Below, piece after piece: positions 43,774 to 53,196 of a DNA stretch of 64,000 nucleotides (the stretch's first letter is position 1; each line of letters begins with the position of its first letter). Under the pieces are notes generated by a model. The model did not search any database. It saw only the letters and a program-made list of their open reading frames with translations, and was not told the origin of the DNA. Location: positions 330,702,619-330,766,618 of the forward strand of contig CM019066.1 of the NCBI GenBank assembly GCA_009667805.1, written 5' to 3'. The position numbers were made by a program, and so were the translations under genes. Source of the stretch: Leptobrachium leishanense (lineage: Eukaryota > Chordata > Amphibia > Anura > Megophryidae).

Positions 43774-44118
43774 CTGCTAAAGTTAAAGTTAACTATGAAT
43801 GCGTAAGTAAGTATACCAACCGGTAAAACCAAAAACAACAGTAATATATGAAACAATCAGAAAAAAGTCAAAAGAGCTAGTGCAACTTGTGTGGTATAGA
43901 AACCCGGGGCACCTAGCAAGGTGTCGGGAGAGACCACACGTACCACCCACACCAGGGTAGGTTGCAGCTCGTTGGGGTACGTGGAATGAGCGTCGCCCTA
44001 ACTTGGAGTTAGAAGACAAAAAAGAAGTGTCAAGTCAAAGTTCCCGCTACCTCCATGTGCGGTGGACAAAAAAAAGGGAGAGAGCGAATCTAGAGTGAGG
44101 CGTCTATGGCCTCTGAAA

Positions 44119-45195
44119 TCAGCCATCTTGAGAGCCGGGGGGAGTACAGTTTGGCGATCGGAACGAAGCCCTTCGCGGTCTTCCCGATTTAAGGTTGCGT
44201 TGTGGGAGAGGGTCAGGCGTGTATGCGGCCGTTGGATCTGGCCACGATGTCAAAGTGGAGGGTGGGAGGTGCAAGGCCCGCAAGAAGCTCTCCAGCTCAG
44301 CTTCGTTTCGGGCCGTGACCGGACCCTGTGGGGTGCGTACCTGAATCCCAAAGGGATGTAGCCAGCGGTACTGTATGTTTTCCTTTTGCAGTACCATCGT
44401 GAGTGGCCGTAGTGCTCTACGGGTGTGTAGTGTGATAGGTGAGACATCATGGAACAAGGCAACAGTAACCCCTTCAAATTTGATGTGCGGTCGTTCACGT
44501 GCTCGGCGCATAATCTCTTCCTTGATGCCAAAGCGAAGAAAGAAGCAGATGATATCCCTCGGCGGGGCATCCGCCGGCCCTTTTGGACGTAATGCTCTGT
44601 GGCAGCGTTCAATATCAATATGTGAGGTGTGGTCTCGGCCCAAGATGGAGTTAAAGAGACGTAGCAGGGTCCTACCCAGCTCCGCGGGAGACGTTTCACC
44701 TTCCGGGAGGCCCCGAATTCTGATGTTTTGTCTGCGTCCGCGGTTTTCAAGATCTTCCACGTGGCGTGTCAATGTGATCAATAAGTGGTGTTGTGCATCT
44801 ACACGCGTTGAGATCTCCGTGTTAAACGTGGATTGGTCCCGCTGTCCAGTCTCTACCCGATCCAAGCGTCCCTGGAGACCCCCAATGTCGTCGCGCAGCA
44901 ACTGAATATCCGCCGCTAGCGATTGACGGAGGGCGGTGGTCGCCACCGTCAGGTCCGCCCTTGTCGGGAGTGAGCGCAAAAGCTGTAGGACATCCGTTGG
45001 TGTATCCCACGTGTCTGGCGCGGGGATTAAGGACGATGCGGAGCCACATGGTGAGCCCGGTGCCATGGTGGGAGAGGGCGGGGCCTCTGGCTGCTCCGTC
45101 GAGGGGGCGAAGAACTGCCGGATCCCAGGCGTGGAGGGGTCTCCGCCGGGCCCGGGAGTCTCCGGTGTTTGGGAGCTCTTCTTTCCACGGCCCAT
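44119..45195 (-). CDS. L1 ORF1 protein (coiled coil + RRM)
   Basis: 358 codons, intact. After a Pro/Ser/Gly-rich N-terminus (1-75) comes a heptad-like coiled coil (about 85-150: LLRDDIGGLQGRLDRVETG, then an ISTRVDAQHH stretch), then the RRM-like domain with RQNIRIRGLPEGE near 156 and the C-terminal domain with FLRFGIKEEIMRRARE and TMVLQKENIQYRWLHPFG, as in L1 ORF1p. The protein trimerises, binds L1 RNA and acts as a nucleic-acid chaperone. The start is the first ATG after the 5' UTR repeats. Confidence 0.92.
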   Translation of the reverse strand: MGRGKKSSQTPETPGPGGDPSTPGIRQFFAPSTEQPEAPPSPTMAPGSPCGSASSLIPAPDTWDTPTDVLQLLRSLPTRADLTVATTALRQSLAADIQLLRDDIGGLQGRLDRVETGQRDQSTFNTEISTRVDAQHHLLITLTRHVEDLENRGRRQNIRIRGLPEGETSPAELGRTLLRLFNSILGRDHTSHIDIERCHRALRPKGPADAPPRDIICFFLRFGIKEEIMRRARERPHIKFEGVTVALFHDVSPITLHTRRALRPLTMVLQKENIQYRWLHPFGIQVRTPQGPVTARNEAELESFLRALHLPPSTLTSWPDPTAAYTPDPLPQRNLKSGRPRRASFRSPNCTPPGSQDG

Positions 45196-45259
45196 GGTCC
45201 CTATTCAAGCGCTCTGTGCTGGGGTGAAATTGGAGGTAGGCGGGGGTCTTTAGGTAGCC

Positions 45260-45720
45260 ATAACGGTCAACAGGTGTTCCCCCTAAAAAATTTTGTGATA
45301 CAAAAATATAGGTGTGGTGGGGTCTCTGTGTCCCACCAGAAAAATTTTGAAGTGCAAAAATTTGGGTGTAGTGAGCCCCTCGAGGCCCACCGGAAAAATT
45401 ATGAGAAATAATATGTGGGTGCTGTGGGACTCCTAAGGCCCTCTAGAGAAAGAAAAACAAAAAAAAAAAACAATGTTTTCTCTTCTTTTTTTTTTTTCCC
45501 CCCTTTTTCTTCCTTCTTTTTGAAGCTTAAGTTATAAAGGTAGTGGACCCTTCAAGGCCCACCGGAAAAATTTAGCGAGATGCAGTAAAGCTGTAGTGCA
45601 CCCCTCGAGGTCCACCGAAAAAAATTGTTTAAACTGTGAGGAATAAAATGCAGGTGTAGTGGGCCCCTCCAGGTCCACCGGAAATTTTTTTTATAAAAGT
45701 GTACCACACAAGAGAGAAAA
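45260..45720 (-). promoter_or_regulatory. Irregular monomer-like repeats in the L1 5' UTR
   Basis: Six or seven units share GTAGTG-CCCCTCGAGG-CCACCGGAAAAATT (+ strand) at about 45310, 45366, 45418, 45540, 45593 and 45655, spaced 50-120 bp. They lie where mouse L1 carries promoter monomers. A promoter role is inference. Confidence 0.65.
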
Positions 45721-46473
45721 ATTGAGAATGTTCTGTCTTTGTCCGAGAGAGGGGGGCAGGTAGGCCCCAGCGGGTCACCCAGAAAAAAGATTCTGATCGT
45801 TAGGTGGTGGACAGTGGGGCCAGTAGGAGCTGTAATTCCAGGGCACCAGGTGGTAGGACGTGCGGCCCGGTGTCCGTTTCCTCCCCGGTCGAGGCCTCCA
45901 GGAACGAGCGAGTTCTACACTCGTGGGCCTTGTTGGTGAGAGTTATGGTCTCCACTCAGTCCCCCCGGGGGTTCCCGGCGGATAGCGGGACAAAAAACCC
46001 ACAAAAAAAAGGGGGGAAAGGGAAGAAAGGTTATAGGGGAGGGGGTGAGCGAGGGCTCTCCCGGCGCCGGCGGGAGACTACCTTAGGGTGCCACGTGAGG
46101 TGCCGTCAACTAGATGTCCCGGTCGGCAAAGAGGGATCTCCTTGTGGTGCAGGTGCCGATGATGGGGACGTCGCTTTCCACACCGATGAGGCCGGCAGTT
46201 GTGTTCCCGGAAGTGGATGCCCGCGCGTCAGCTCTCCAAACGCGACCCAGGCTTCCCTCGTGCTGCAGGCCCGCGGGTGTCCGGCGGAGATATAAGTGTC
46301 GCTGAGGGTCGGGGTGGGTTGCCGCGAGACCCCCGCACTCCCCGGACGGCTGAAGTTGGCAAGCGTGTTTCGACCCGGTTCAGAGAGGCCAGCAGCTGTG
46401 TCTCCAGAAGTGGGGGTCTGTGCGGTGATGGTGATACTCGGCCCAGGCTTCACTCACACTGCAGGCTCCGATC
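45721..46473 (-). other. L1 5' UTR, distal part
   Basis: GC-rich and open in several short frames; no conserved protein is seen. It presumably contains the transcription start near 46473. Confidence 0.5.
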
Positions 46474-47195
46474 TTTATTTTAATTTTTAATTATTTTTTT
46501 TTTAAAAACTTTATTCAGAGTCGTGTTTGGTATCGTTGGAACGGCCATGCTCTGGCCGATCCAACAGTACCAAACTTTAACCCCTAGCTGCCACGGATCG
46601 GGAGATAGGGGGTTCATTGGAACCCCCTATCTCCACCGTTGGTGGCAGCTAGGGGTTAACTCCAGGACTGGCATTATCGTGCTATGCACGATGACGCCAG
46701 TCCTCAGGGGGAGTTCCCGGAGGCTTGGCCGACATTCAAGATGTCGGCCAGCTCCGGGAAAGGATCACGAACCGGCATTTTTCAGCGCCGATTCGTGATC
46801 CGGCTCCCCAGGGGTTAATGACAGCCACCGTTTGGAAGGGCAGACTGTGCCCTTCCAAGCGGTGCCTATCTTAATCCCCTGCTCCCCGGCGATCGGGAGG
46901 GAGAGAGGTCCGAAGGACCTCCCCCCCCTCCCTTTCAGGCGCCTCCTCCGCACATGCGGGGGGGGGCACCTGAATTAGATGTCATCGCGTCGCCGCAATG
47001 ACATCTAATGTCCCCGCCGGGCTCCCGAGTGCTGGGCTGACATCCAAGATGTCAGCCCGCACCGGGGGGGGGGCGCAGCAATCCGCCGGAATCCGGCGGA
47101 TTGCTTCCTCCTGTGCTCGGACGCGCTGAGCGCGTCCGTAGCACAGGAGAACCACTTGGCTGGACGCGCTGAGCGCGTCCATAGCAGCCAAGTGG

Positions 47196-47625
47196 TTAAA
47201 GGAAAACCATTTACCGTCATTTGAAATGTCATTTTTTTGTTTTTAAATGTTTCTATACATCCTACAAATCCGCCACTTCACGGGCAGGTTATGGGGACCT
47301 TCTAGGCACGATATTTGAAGGAATTTTTCATTTTTATTCTTAACTTTTATTTCATGGAAAACTCACTGTTCCTTTAAAAAGTTTTTTTTAAAACTTTTTG
47401 TCCTTGTTTCCTGTCCCCCAAGGTACTACCCGGACCCCCCATACACCATTTATGGCAAATATCTTGCATATATGCCCTCTTGGGGGGCACTCTAAAAATC
47501 GAACTTTCGAGTCCCATTGGCTTTCATTGAGTTCGAATCGTGTTCGCGTTCGAACGCGAACTTTTTAAATTGTTCGAGTTCGAATGCGAACCGAACACAG
47601 GGGTGTTCGGCTCATCACTAATGTC
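47196..47625 (-). repeat. TAGTGATGAGCCGAAC module
   Basis: Read on the minus strand it starts TAGTGATGAGCCGAACACC and aligns throughout with 51611-52060 (GTTCGAATTC-type text, AGAGTGCC-GGGCATATATGC, CCGGGTAGT, TTCCTTCAAATATCGTGCC). It directly abuts the hairpin-train element. Confidence 0.8.
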
Positions 47626-48073
47626 GACATCATTTATTTAATGTTATCCACTGTCATTTGGTAATGCTAAGCTCCCCTAATACCATCACTACCGTGATTG
47701 TGTATACACAATCAGCAGTACCACATACAACAGCCCAAGATCATGTTAACACAACATAATATGATTTGCTCCCCTTTACACTCTTGATATTGCAATTAAC
47801 TCCTTCACTACCAAGTGATTTTCCAAAAAAACATAGTCAGGAACCAGTGTTTTTTCGAGAAATTACTTTTAATTAATTATACAGTAAGAAATAGTTGGGA
47901 ATATTCCCAGTGTATTTCTTACTGTAATAACCTATTTGGCAGATGGCACCATCTACTGGACAAATAGAGTTAGCTGATTTTAAACAGTTTTAGAACCTCT
48001 GGCATTATACCCACAGGGCTAAGACTTTGGGGGCACCTTCTGCAGCCCAAAAGCAAACAAAAGTTGTTTCCAG

Positions 48074-49074
48074 ATGCAGGTTACAGAGCTGGTGTCCGGC
48101 GCTAGCACTCACAATCTTCAGTTTCAATAAAAGATATTCAGCCAGGGATCGAGTCCTCAATGAAACAGTTGATGGAGGTAGAAGAAAAAAAAGGGAAAAA
48201 AAATGGAAGGGAGGAATTAAGTGCAGACTGTATTGTCCCAGATAGGAGTGAAAAAATAGGAGATATACTCACATATTCTGGTGCCGATTTAAATAAATGG
48301 GCACCAAACAGAAGGCAGATCGGTGGATTTAAATCAAGGGGCACCGATTCCCCAACCTCAGGTCCACAAGGCAGGAAACCAGATCCTTAGGAATATCTAT
48401 TCAGAATGCCGAAGGAATAAATCACCCAGGATCATACATGGTGGAATTTCACAATCGGTTTTATTAAAACAATAAATAAAATACACCGCAAACGTGTTTC
48501 GCTAGAAGTAGCTTCATCAGTGGGTGAAATTGTTGTGTTAATTGTTTTATTCGTTTTTATGGACTTAAAGGATTAATCACTTTTTTTTTTTGCACTTATT
48601 TATTGTATTTTGCTTAGTACTGTAACTGCAGCACAAGGATCAAGCACTGTGCCTTATTTCCAGCATCTGGACAAATTACCACACCCTTTTATAGAGCACC
48701 TTGCTCACTGATTCTGTTCAGCCCATATCTATGGTGTTTTAGCCTTAGAGCTACCTACAAATCATCTATTTTTGCAGAGTTCATTACATTTAACACTGTT
48801 TGAACTTATTGGGGTTTTTTTCAGCACACATTTTACTATTAAGTCACGTCCTATGTAATTTCACGGATGTCACATTTTTTTGTGGTTCCATATGTATTTT
48901 TTTGCTTAATAATAATTTTTATCCTTTTTTATTCTATTTCTGGTCAATACAGTCCTCTCACGCAGTGAGTCTCCTACTTATTTTTAGTTTTTATATACAG
49001 TCCATTTCCTTTTATTTTCCTGCCTATGCCAATAGAGCCATCTAGTGGCGCCATACAGACACTACACCCATTTC
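48074..49074 (-). mobile_element. Penelope-like repeat insertion with hammerhead
   Basis: Flanked by AAAAGTTGTTTCCAG (48059-48073) and AAAAGTTATTTCCAG (49075-49089), a 15-bp duplication with one mismatch. 48074-48530 is homologous to about 6950-7424. No coding sequence. Confidence 0.7.
48484..48526 (-). ncRNA. Hammerhead ribozyme motif, second copy
   Basis: Minus strand: stem I CACCCA with TG(C)GGTG; CTGATGA; extra A; stem II GCTA-CTTC-TAGC; GAAA; then ACACGT and U. Stem II differs from the 7373 copy at a base pair on both sides (G-C to A-T), so pairing is kept. The bulged base in stem I is A in one copy and C in the other. Confidence 0.65.
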
Positions 49075-49207
49075 AAAAGTTATTTCCAGCAAACAAATTT
49101 CATCTGCTTTTGTCCATCAGAGCTACAGATTGAGATAACTCGATATCGGGACCTGATGGTGCATCTGAAGTTCCACGTTATCTCGGTCTCGGGAGTGAAG
49201 GGGCTAA

Positions 49208-50030
49208 AATAACAAGATTATTGATATCGGGCAAAGAGTGACTTAAATGTATCATAACACAAATACGTTCAGTGAATGATACCAAGTTTAAGTACATATA
49301 AAACCGAAGAAAAGTTGTGTGAATTCTTAAAGAAATCATAATTATGTTTTGTGATTTTCATAAATGAATTGCATAAATTAAATTAAAACATTATTTTAGA
49401 CTTTAAAAGGCAGTAGTGTTGAAGACAGCAGATATGATTCTAAATAACTTGTTTCATTCTTTTTTTGAATTCTACCATTTTTTTTATACCGGCCAATAAA
49501 GAATAATATTTAAATATTCTGTAAAAATTGCTTTAGTTCATTATTTTTTTTTAAGGTTGAACACAGAAATGCATTTATTTTAGTGCTTTACCTGTACACA
49601 TGTTGTATATTATTTCACAGGTCTGCCTGGATGGCATATGCTAAATGTCAAACACTCCTTCATGTCATTTACACTTTCAAGCAGAGAAACGCAGGACATG
49701 CATTCAGAATGCAGAGTGGATACAATAAATTCTTTTTTGTGGAACAGCTGCCTAACACATTTCTTACCTCGAGTGGAACATTTCCAATGTCAATTCATTA
49801 GATTTCATCATAATTTTTATTGATAACCGATAGACATGTGTTCTCTTCTCCCCTTTAAAATCTTATTGTCTTCTTCTTCCTGATCTCAGAGCTAATTTAG
49901 TTGTCCTACCATAATCCAAAGGAGAAATTCCACTGGTTCACCACATCACCCAAATGCTTTTCGCCCAAATCTCCATCCAGCAGTCACTGGCTTTGATAAA
50001 TCCATTTATGATCATGTTGAGAGCTGCAGG
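49208..50030. other. Unclassified AT-rich spacer
   Basis: No gene or element end is recognised. Confidence 0.3.
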
Positions 50031-50166
50031 GTTCCAAGCAGCGGCGTAGCGTGGGTTGTCAGCACCCGGGGCCAGCCAAGAATTGTGCGCCCCCCCAACC
50101 TGTGGACACGTTATCGATATTGCCCCAGCTCTCACATGAATATTGCCCCAGCTCTCACATGTATAT

Positions 50167-51060
50167 TGCCCCCAGCTCATGGATATGCCCCAGCTCATGG
50201 ATATGCCCCAGCTCATGGATTTGCCCCAGCTCATGGATTTGCCCCAGCACATGGATACTGCCCCAGCACATGGATTTGCCCCAGCACATGGATTTGCCCC
50301 AGCTCATGGATATGCCCCAGCACATGGATTTGACCCAGCTCATGGATTTGCCCCAGCTCATGGATTTGCCCCAGCTCATGGATATGCCCCAGCTCATGGA
50401 TATGCCCCAGCATATGGATTTGCCCCAGCACATGGATTTGCCCCAGCACATGGATTTGCCCCAGCTCATGGATATGCCCCAGCACATGGATTTGCCCCAG
50501 CTCATGGATATTCCCCAGCTCATGGATATGCCCCAGCTCATGGATATGCCCCAGCACATGGATTTGACCCAGCTCATGGATTTGCCCCAGCTCATGGATT
50601 TGCCCCAGCTCATGGATATGCCCCAGCTCATGGATATGCCCCAGCATATGGATTTGCCCCAGCACATGGATTTGCCCCAGCACATGGATTTGCCCCAGCT
50701 CATGGATATGCCCCAGCACATGGATTTGCCCCAGCTCATGGATATTCCCCAGCTCATGGATATGCCCCAGCTCATGGATATGCCCCAGCACATGGATTTG
50801 CCCCAGCTCATGGATATGCCCCAGCTCATGGATTTGCCCCAGCACATGGATTTGCCCCAGCACATGGATTTGCCCCAGCTCATGGATATGGATTTGCCCC
50901 AGCACATGGATTTGCCCCAGCACATGGATTTGCCCCAGCCTCATGGATTTGCCCCAGCTCATGGATTTGCCCCAGCTCATGGATTTGCCCCAGCCTCATA
51001 GATATGCCCCAGCACATGGATTTGCCCCAGCACATGGATATGCCCCAGCTCATGGATTTG
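50167..51060 (+). repeat. 18-bp satellite with 234-bp higher-order repeat
   Basis: About 50 units of CCCCAGCTCATGGATATG vary at CTC/CAC and at ATATG/ATTTG. A block of 13 units (234 bp) marked by the variant GACCCAG occurs twice (GACCC at 50332 and 50566). One unit is cut to GATATGGATTTG near 50885. Because 18 is divisible by three, several frames on both strands are open; these are not genes. Confidence 0.95.
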
Positions 51061-51104
51061 CCCCAGCTCTCACCTGGATATTGCCCCAGCTCTGGATCCA
51101 GCAG

Positions 51105-51379
51105 GGGTTGAGGGGGCCCAGATGCCGGGCAGCGGGAGTGCCTGCCCGGTCCTGAACAGCGTGCGAGTCCGTCCTGTTGAAGGGGAGGCGGCTGCGTGCG
51201 TGCGCAGGTCACGCGGTCCGGCCAGTCAGGTGGTACAGAGACTCAGTACCACATGATTAGACAGACCACGTGACCTGCGCCTGCACGCAGCCGCCTCCCC
51301 TTCAACAGGACGGACTCACTGTTTAGGACCGGGCAGGCACTCCCGCTGCCCGGCAACTGGGCCCCCTCAACCCGCGGGC
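51105..51379. repeat. ~125-bp-arm inverted repeat in the hAT element
   Basis: GGTTGAGGGGGCCCAG to GTGGTACAG at left is mirrored by GTACCAC to CTGGGCCCCCTCAACC at right, with few mismatches and a very short loop. Confidence 0.85.
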
Positions 51380-51610
51380 CCTTGGGCGGCGCCCGAGGGC
51401 CCGGCGGGTCAGTCCGGGCCACAAGTTTTAGGGGCGCAAATTTCTTTTGAAATTATGCGCCCCTAAGAAAACTGCACCCGGGGCCACGGCCCCCCCTGCC
51501 CCCCCCACGCTACGCCACTGGTTCCAAGGAAGAAAACTTAAAGGAACACTACCACTAACATAAGCTGTAGTTTTGGTACTGGAAAAAAGGGTGAAATGGG
51601 AAGCACACAC

Positions 51611-52060
51611 TAGGGATGAGCCGAACACCCCCGAGTTCGGTTCGCATTCGAACTCGAACTTTTAAAAAGTTCGAATTCGAACTCGAACACGAACACGAAC
51701 TCAATACAAGTCAATGGGACTCAAAGTTCGATTTTTAGAGTGCCCTCCAAGAGGGCATATATGCTAGATATTTGCCATAAAAGGTGTATGGAGGTCCGGG
51801 TAGTGCCCTGTGGGACAGGAAACAAGGACAAAAAGTTAAAAAATAAAAAGTTTTTAAAGGGACAGTGAGTTTTCCATGAAATAAGGGTTAAAAATAAAAA
51901 CGAAAAATTCCTTCAAATATCGTGCCTAGGAGGTCCCCATAACCTGCCCGTGAAGTGGCGGATTTCTAGGATGTATAGAAACATTTAAAAACAATGTCCG
52001 GGTCCGGGTAGTGCCCTGGGGGACAGGAAACAAGGACAAAAAGTTAAAAAAAATATGTTT
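51611..52060 (+). repeat. TAGGGATGAGCCGAAC module, second copy
   Basis: Inverse-orientation relative of 47196-47625. The CGGGTAGTGCCCTG-GGGACAGGAAACAAGG-ACAAAAAGTT segment appears twice (51797 and 52003). It abuts a hairpin train, as in the other copy. Confidence 0.75.
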
Positions 52061-52061
52061 T

Positions 52062-52700
52062 TAACCCCTTCACTGCTGATGATGTGCGGGACACGTCCTC
52101 ATTTACTCCCACTGTATGCTGAGGAGGATGTGTCCCACACGTCATCAGCTTTGCGGGACCCCCGGCGGAGATACTCACCTCTCTGTCCGGGATCCCGCGG
52201 CGTTCTGACTTCAGCGTCTGAGGACGCTGAAGTCAAGCTCCTCCCGACGTAAATGACGTCATCGCGCCATGCGCGATGACGTCATTTCCAGGCGACCCCT
52301 GGCAATGCCGGGAGAACGCCTGGAAGGGAGGGGGGATCCATTCAGATCCCTCTCCCTCCCGATCGGGAGGTCCCACAAAAAAAAGCCAGGCACCACTTAA
52401 AAGGGGAGAGTCTCTCCTTTTAAACGGTGCCTGGCTTAAACCCCTTAGGCACCGGGTCGCACTTCGGCCCAGCTTCGGTGGAGGCCGCCATCTTGGATGG
52501 TGGCTCCACCTCCGGGTCCCCCCTCACTGCCTGACGTCCTCACGCATAGCGTGATAACGACAGATAGCTGGGGAACCCCTAGCTGCCCAGAATCCCCTGG
52601 TGGAGATAGGGGGTTCATTTGAACCCCAATATCTCCAGAACCTCTGGCTTGCCTACGCAGCTGACACGCGTCTCGCGTCATTGGCTCTGGGGTGTTCAGC
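52062..52700. mobile_element. Hairpin-train element, third type
   Basis: It starts TTAACCCCTTCACTGCTG. Successive hairpins have arms GATGATGTGCGGGAC, GACTTCAGCGTC, ATGACGTCATCGCGC, GCCAGGCACC, GGTGGAGGCCGCCATC, TAGCTGGGG and GATAGGGGGTTCA, each closed by its complement. The right end is not identified. Confidence 0.7.
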
Positions 52701-52793
52701 CTGAGTTCAGACTGTCCCGAGGCAGCAAATCACATGCAACACATGCCAAATGGTGGGCGCGACTTTCTCAGCCTATAGACACTAGGTGGCATA

Positions 52794-53195
52794 TTATGCT
52801 TGGACTCCAAGACCTCTGAACGTGTCCTGTGTTATCTGGCACCAAGATATTAGCAGCAGATCCTTTAATTCCTGGAAGTGGCAAGGTGGGGTCTCCATGG
52901 ATTGGATTTGTTGATCCAGCACATCCCATAGATGCTCAATCGGATTGAGATCTGAGGAATTTGGAGTCCAAGGCAACACCGTGAAATCTTTGTCAAGTTC
53001 CTCAAACCATTCCTGAACAATTTTTGCAGGGTGCCAGGGTGCAATATCATGCTGAAAGGGGCCACTGCCATAAGGGAAAATAATGGCCATGAAGGGATTG
53101 TTTACTTTTGTTTGCTTTCTACGGAAATGGTGAAGAGAACCCCTGAAGATAATAGAAAAAGGTTTATGTTTTGACAAATGAGTGACTTGATCCAA
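52794..53195 (-). pseudogene. Tc1-like transposase, C-terminal remnant
   Basis: The 133-codon frame has PFMAIIFPYGSGPFQHDIAP with the second catalytic Asp, and WTPNSSDLNPIEHLWDVL with the final Glu. The spacing between them is 36 residues, as in the DD36E (Incomer-like) branch of Tc1/mariner, rather than 34. The N-terminal two thirds, including the DNA-binding domain and the first Asp, are missing; no terminal repeats were found. The left part of the ORF is non-homologous. Confidence 0.75.
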
Positions 53196-53196
53196 A

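Larger units (their letters stand above)
39714..46473 (-). mobile_element. Full-length L1-clade LINE
   Basis: The 3' end lies at 39714-39735 (AATAAAG then a poly(A), seen as T on the + strand); the 5' end is near 46473. A 15-bp duplication TTTATTTTAATTTTT flanks it at 39699-39713 and 46474-46488, an L1-type AT-rich target. 5' UTR (45196-46473), ORF1, a 345-bp gap and ORF2 follow in order. Only one frameshift is visible, so the insertion is fairly young. Confidence 0.92.
39183..47195. mobile_element. TTAA-flanked hairpin-train element split by an L1
   Basis: TTAA at 39179-39182 and 47196-47199. Ends CCCTTTCGCTGCTG and inverse CAGCCAAGTGG match each other imperfectly. The left piece (39183-39713) aligns with 61031-61550 and the right piece (46489-47195) with 61560-62104, so the L1 lies inside one element. 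The right piece is a row of at least ten hairpins with different sequences (see findings). No ORF of its own. Confidence 0.85.
47800..49203. mobile_element. TTAA-flanked hairpin-train MITE split by a Penelope-like insertion
   Basis: Left TTAA 47796-47799 with CTCCTTCACTACC; the right end GAGTGAAGGGG is followed by CTAA. 47800-48059 and 49075-49203 align with successive parts of 36142-36533, including the ACAGTAAGAAATA hairpin. The intervening 1 kb is the insertion. Confidence 0.75.
50039..51520. mobile_element. Non-autonomous hAT element with a satellite core
   Basis: Ends CAGCGGCGTAGCGTGG (50039) and, inversely from 51520, CAGTGGCGTAGCGTGG. The octamer GTTCCAAG flanks both sides exactly (50031-50038 and 51521-51528), diagnostic of hAT. 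The interior is an 18-bp array (50167-51060) and a hairpin (51105-51379). No transposase. Confidence 0.93.

Noticed and set aside
50051..51111. Long overlapping ORFs (up to 322 codons) on both strands encoding PAHGFA-, LPQHMD- and MCWGKS-type repeats
   Set aside because: They follow from an 18-bp satellite whose length is divisible by three and which lacks stop words; several frames are open at once and none has an independent start or domain.
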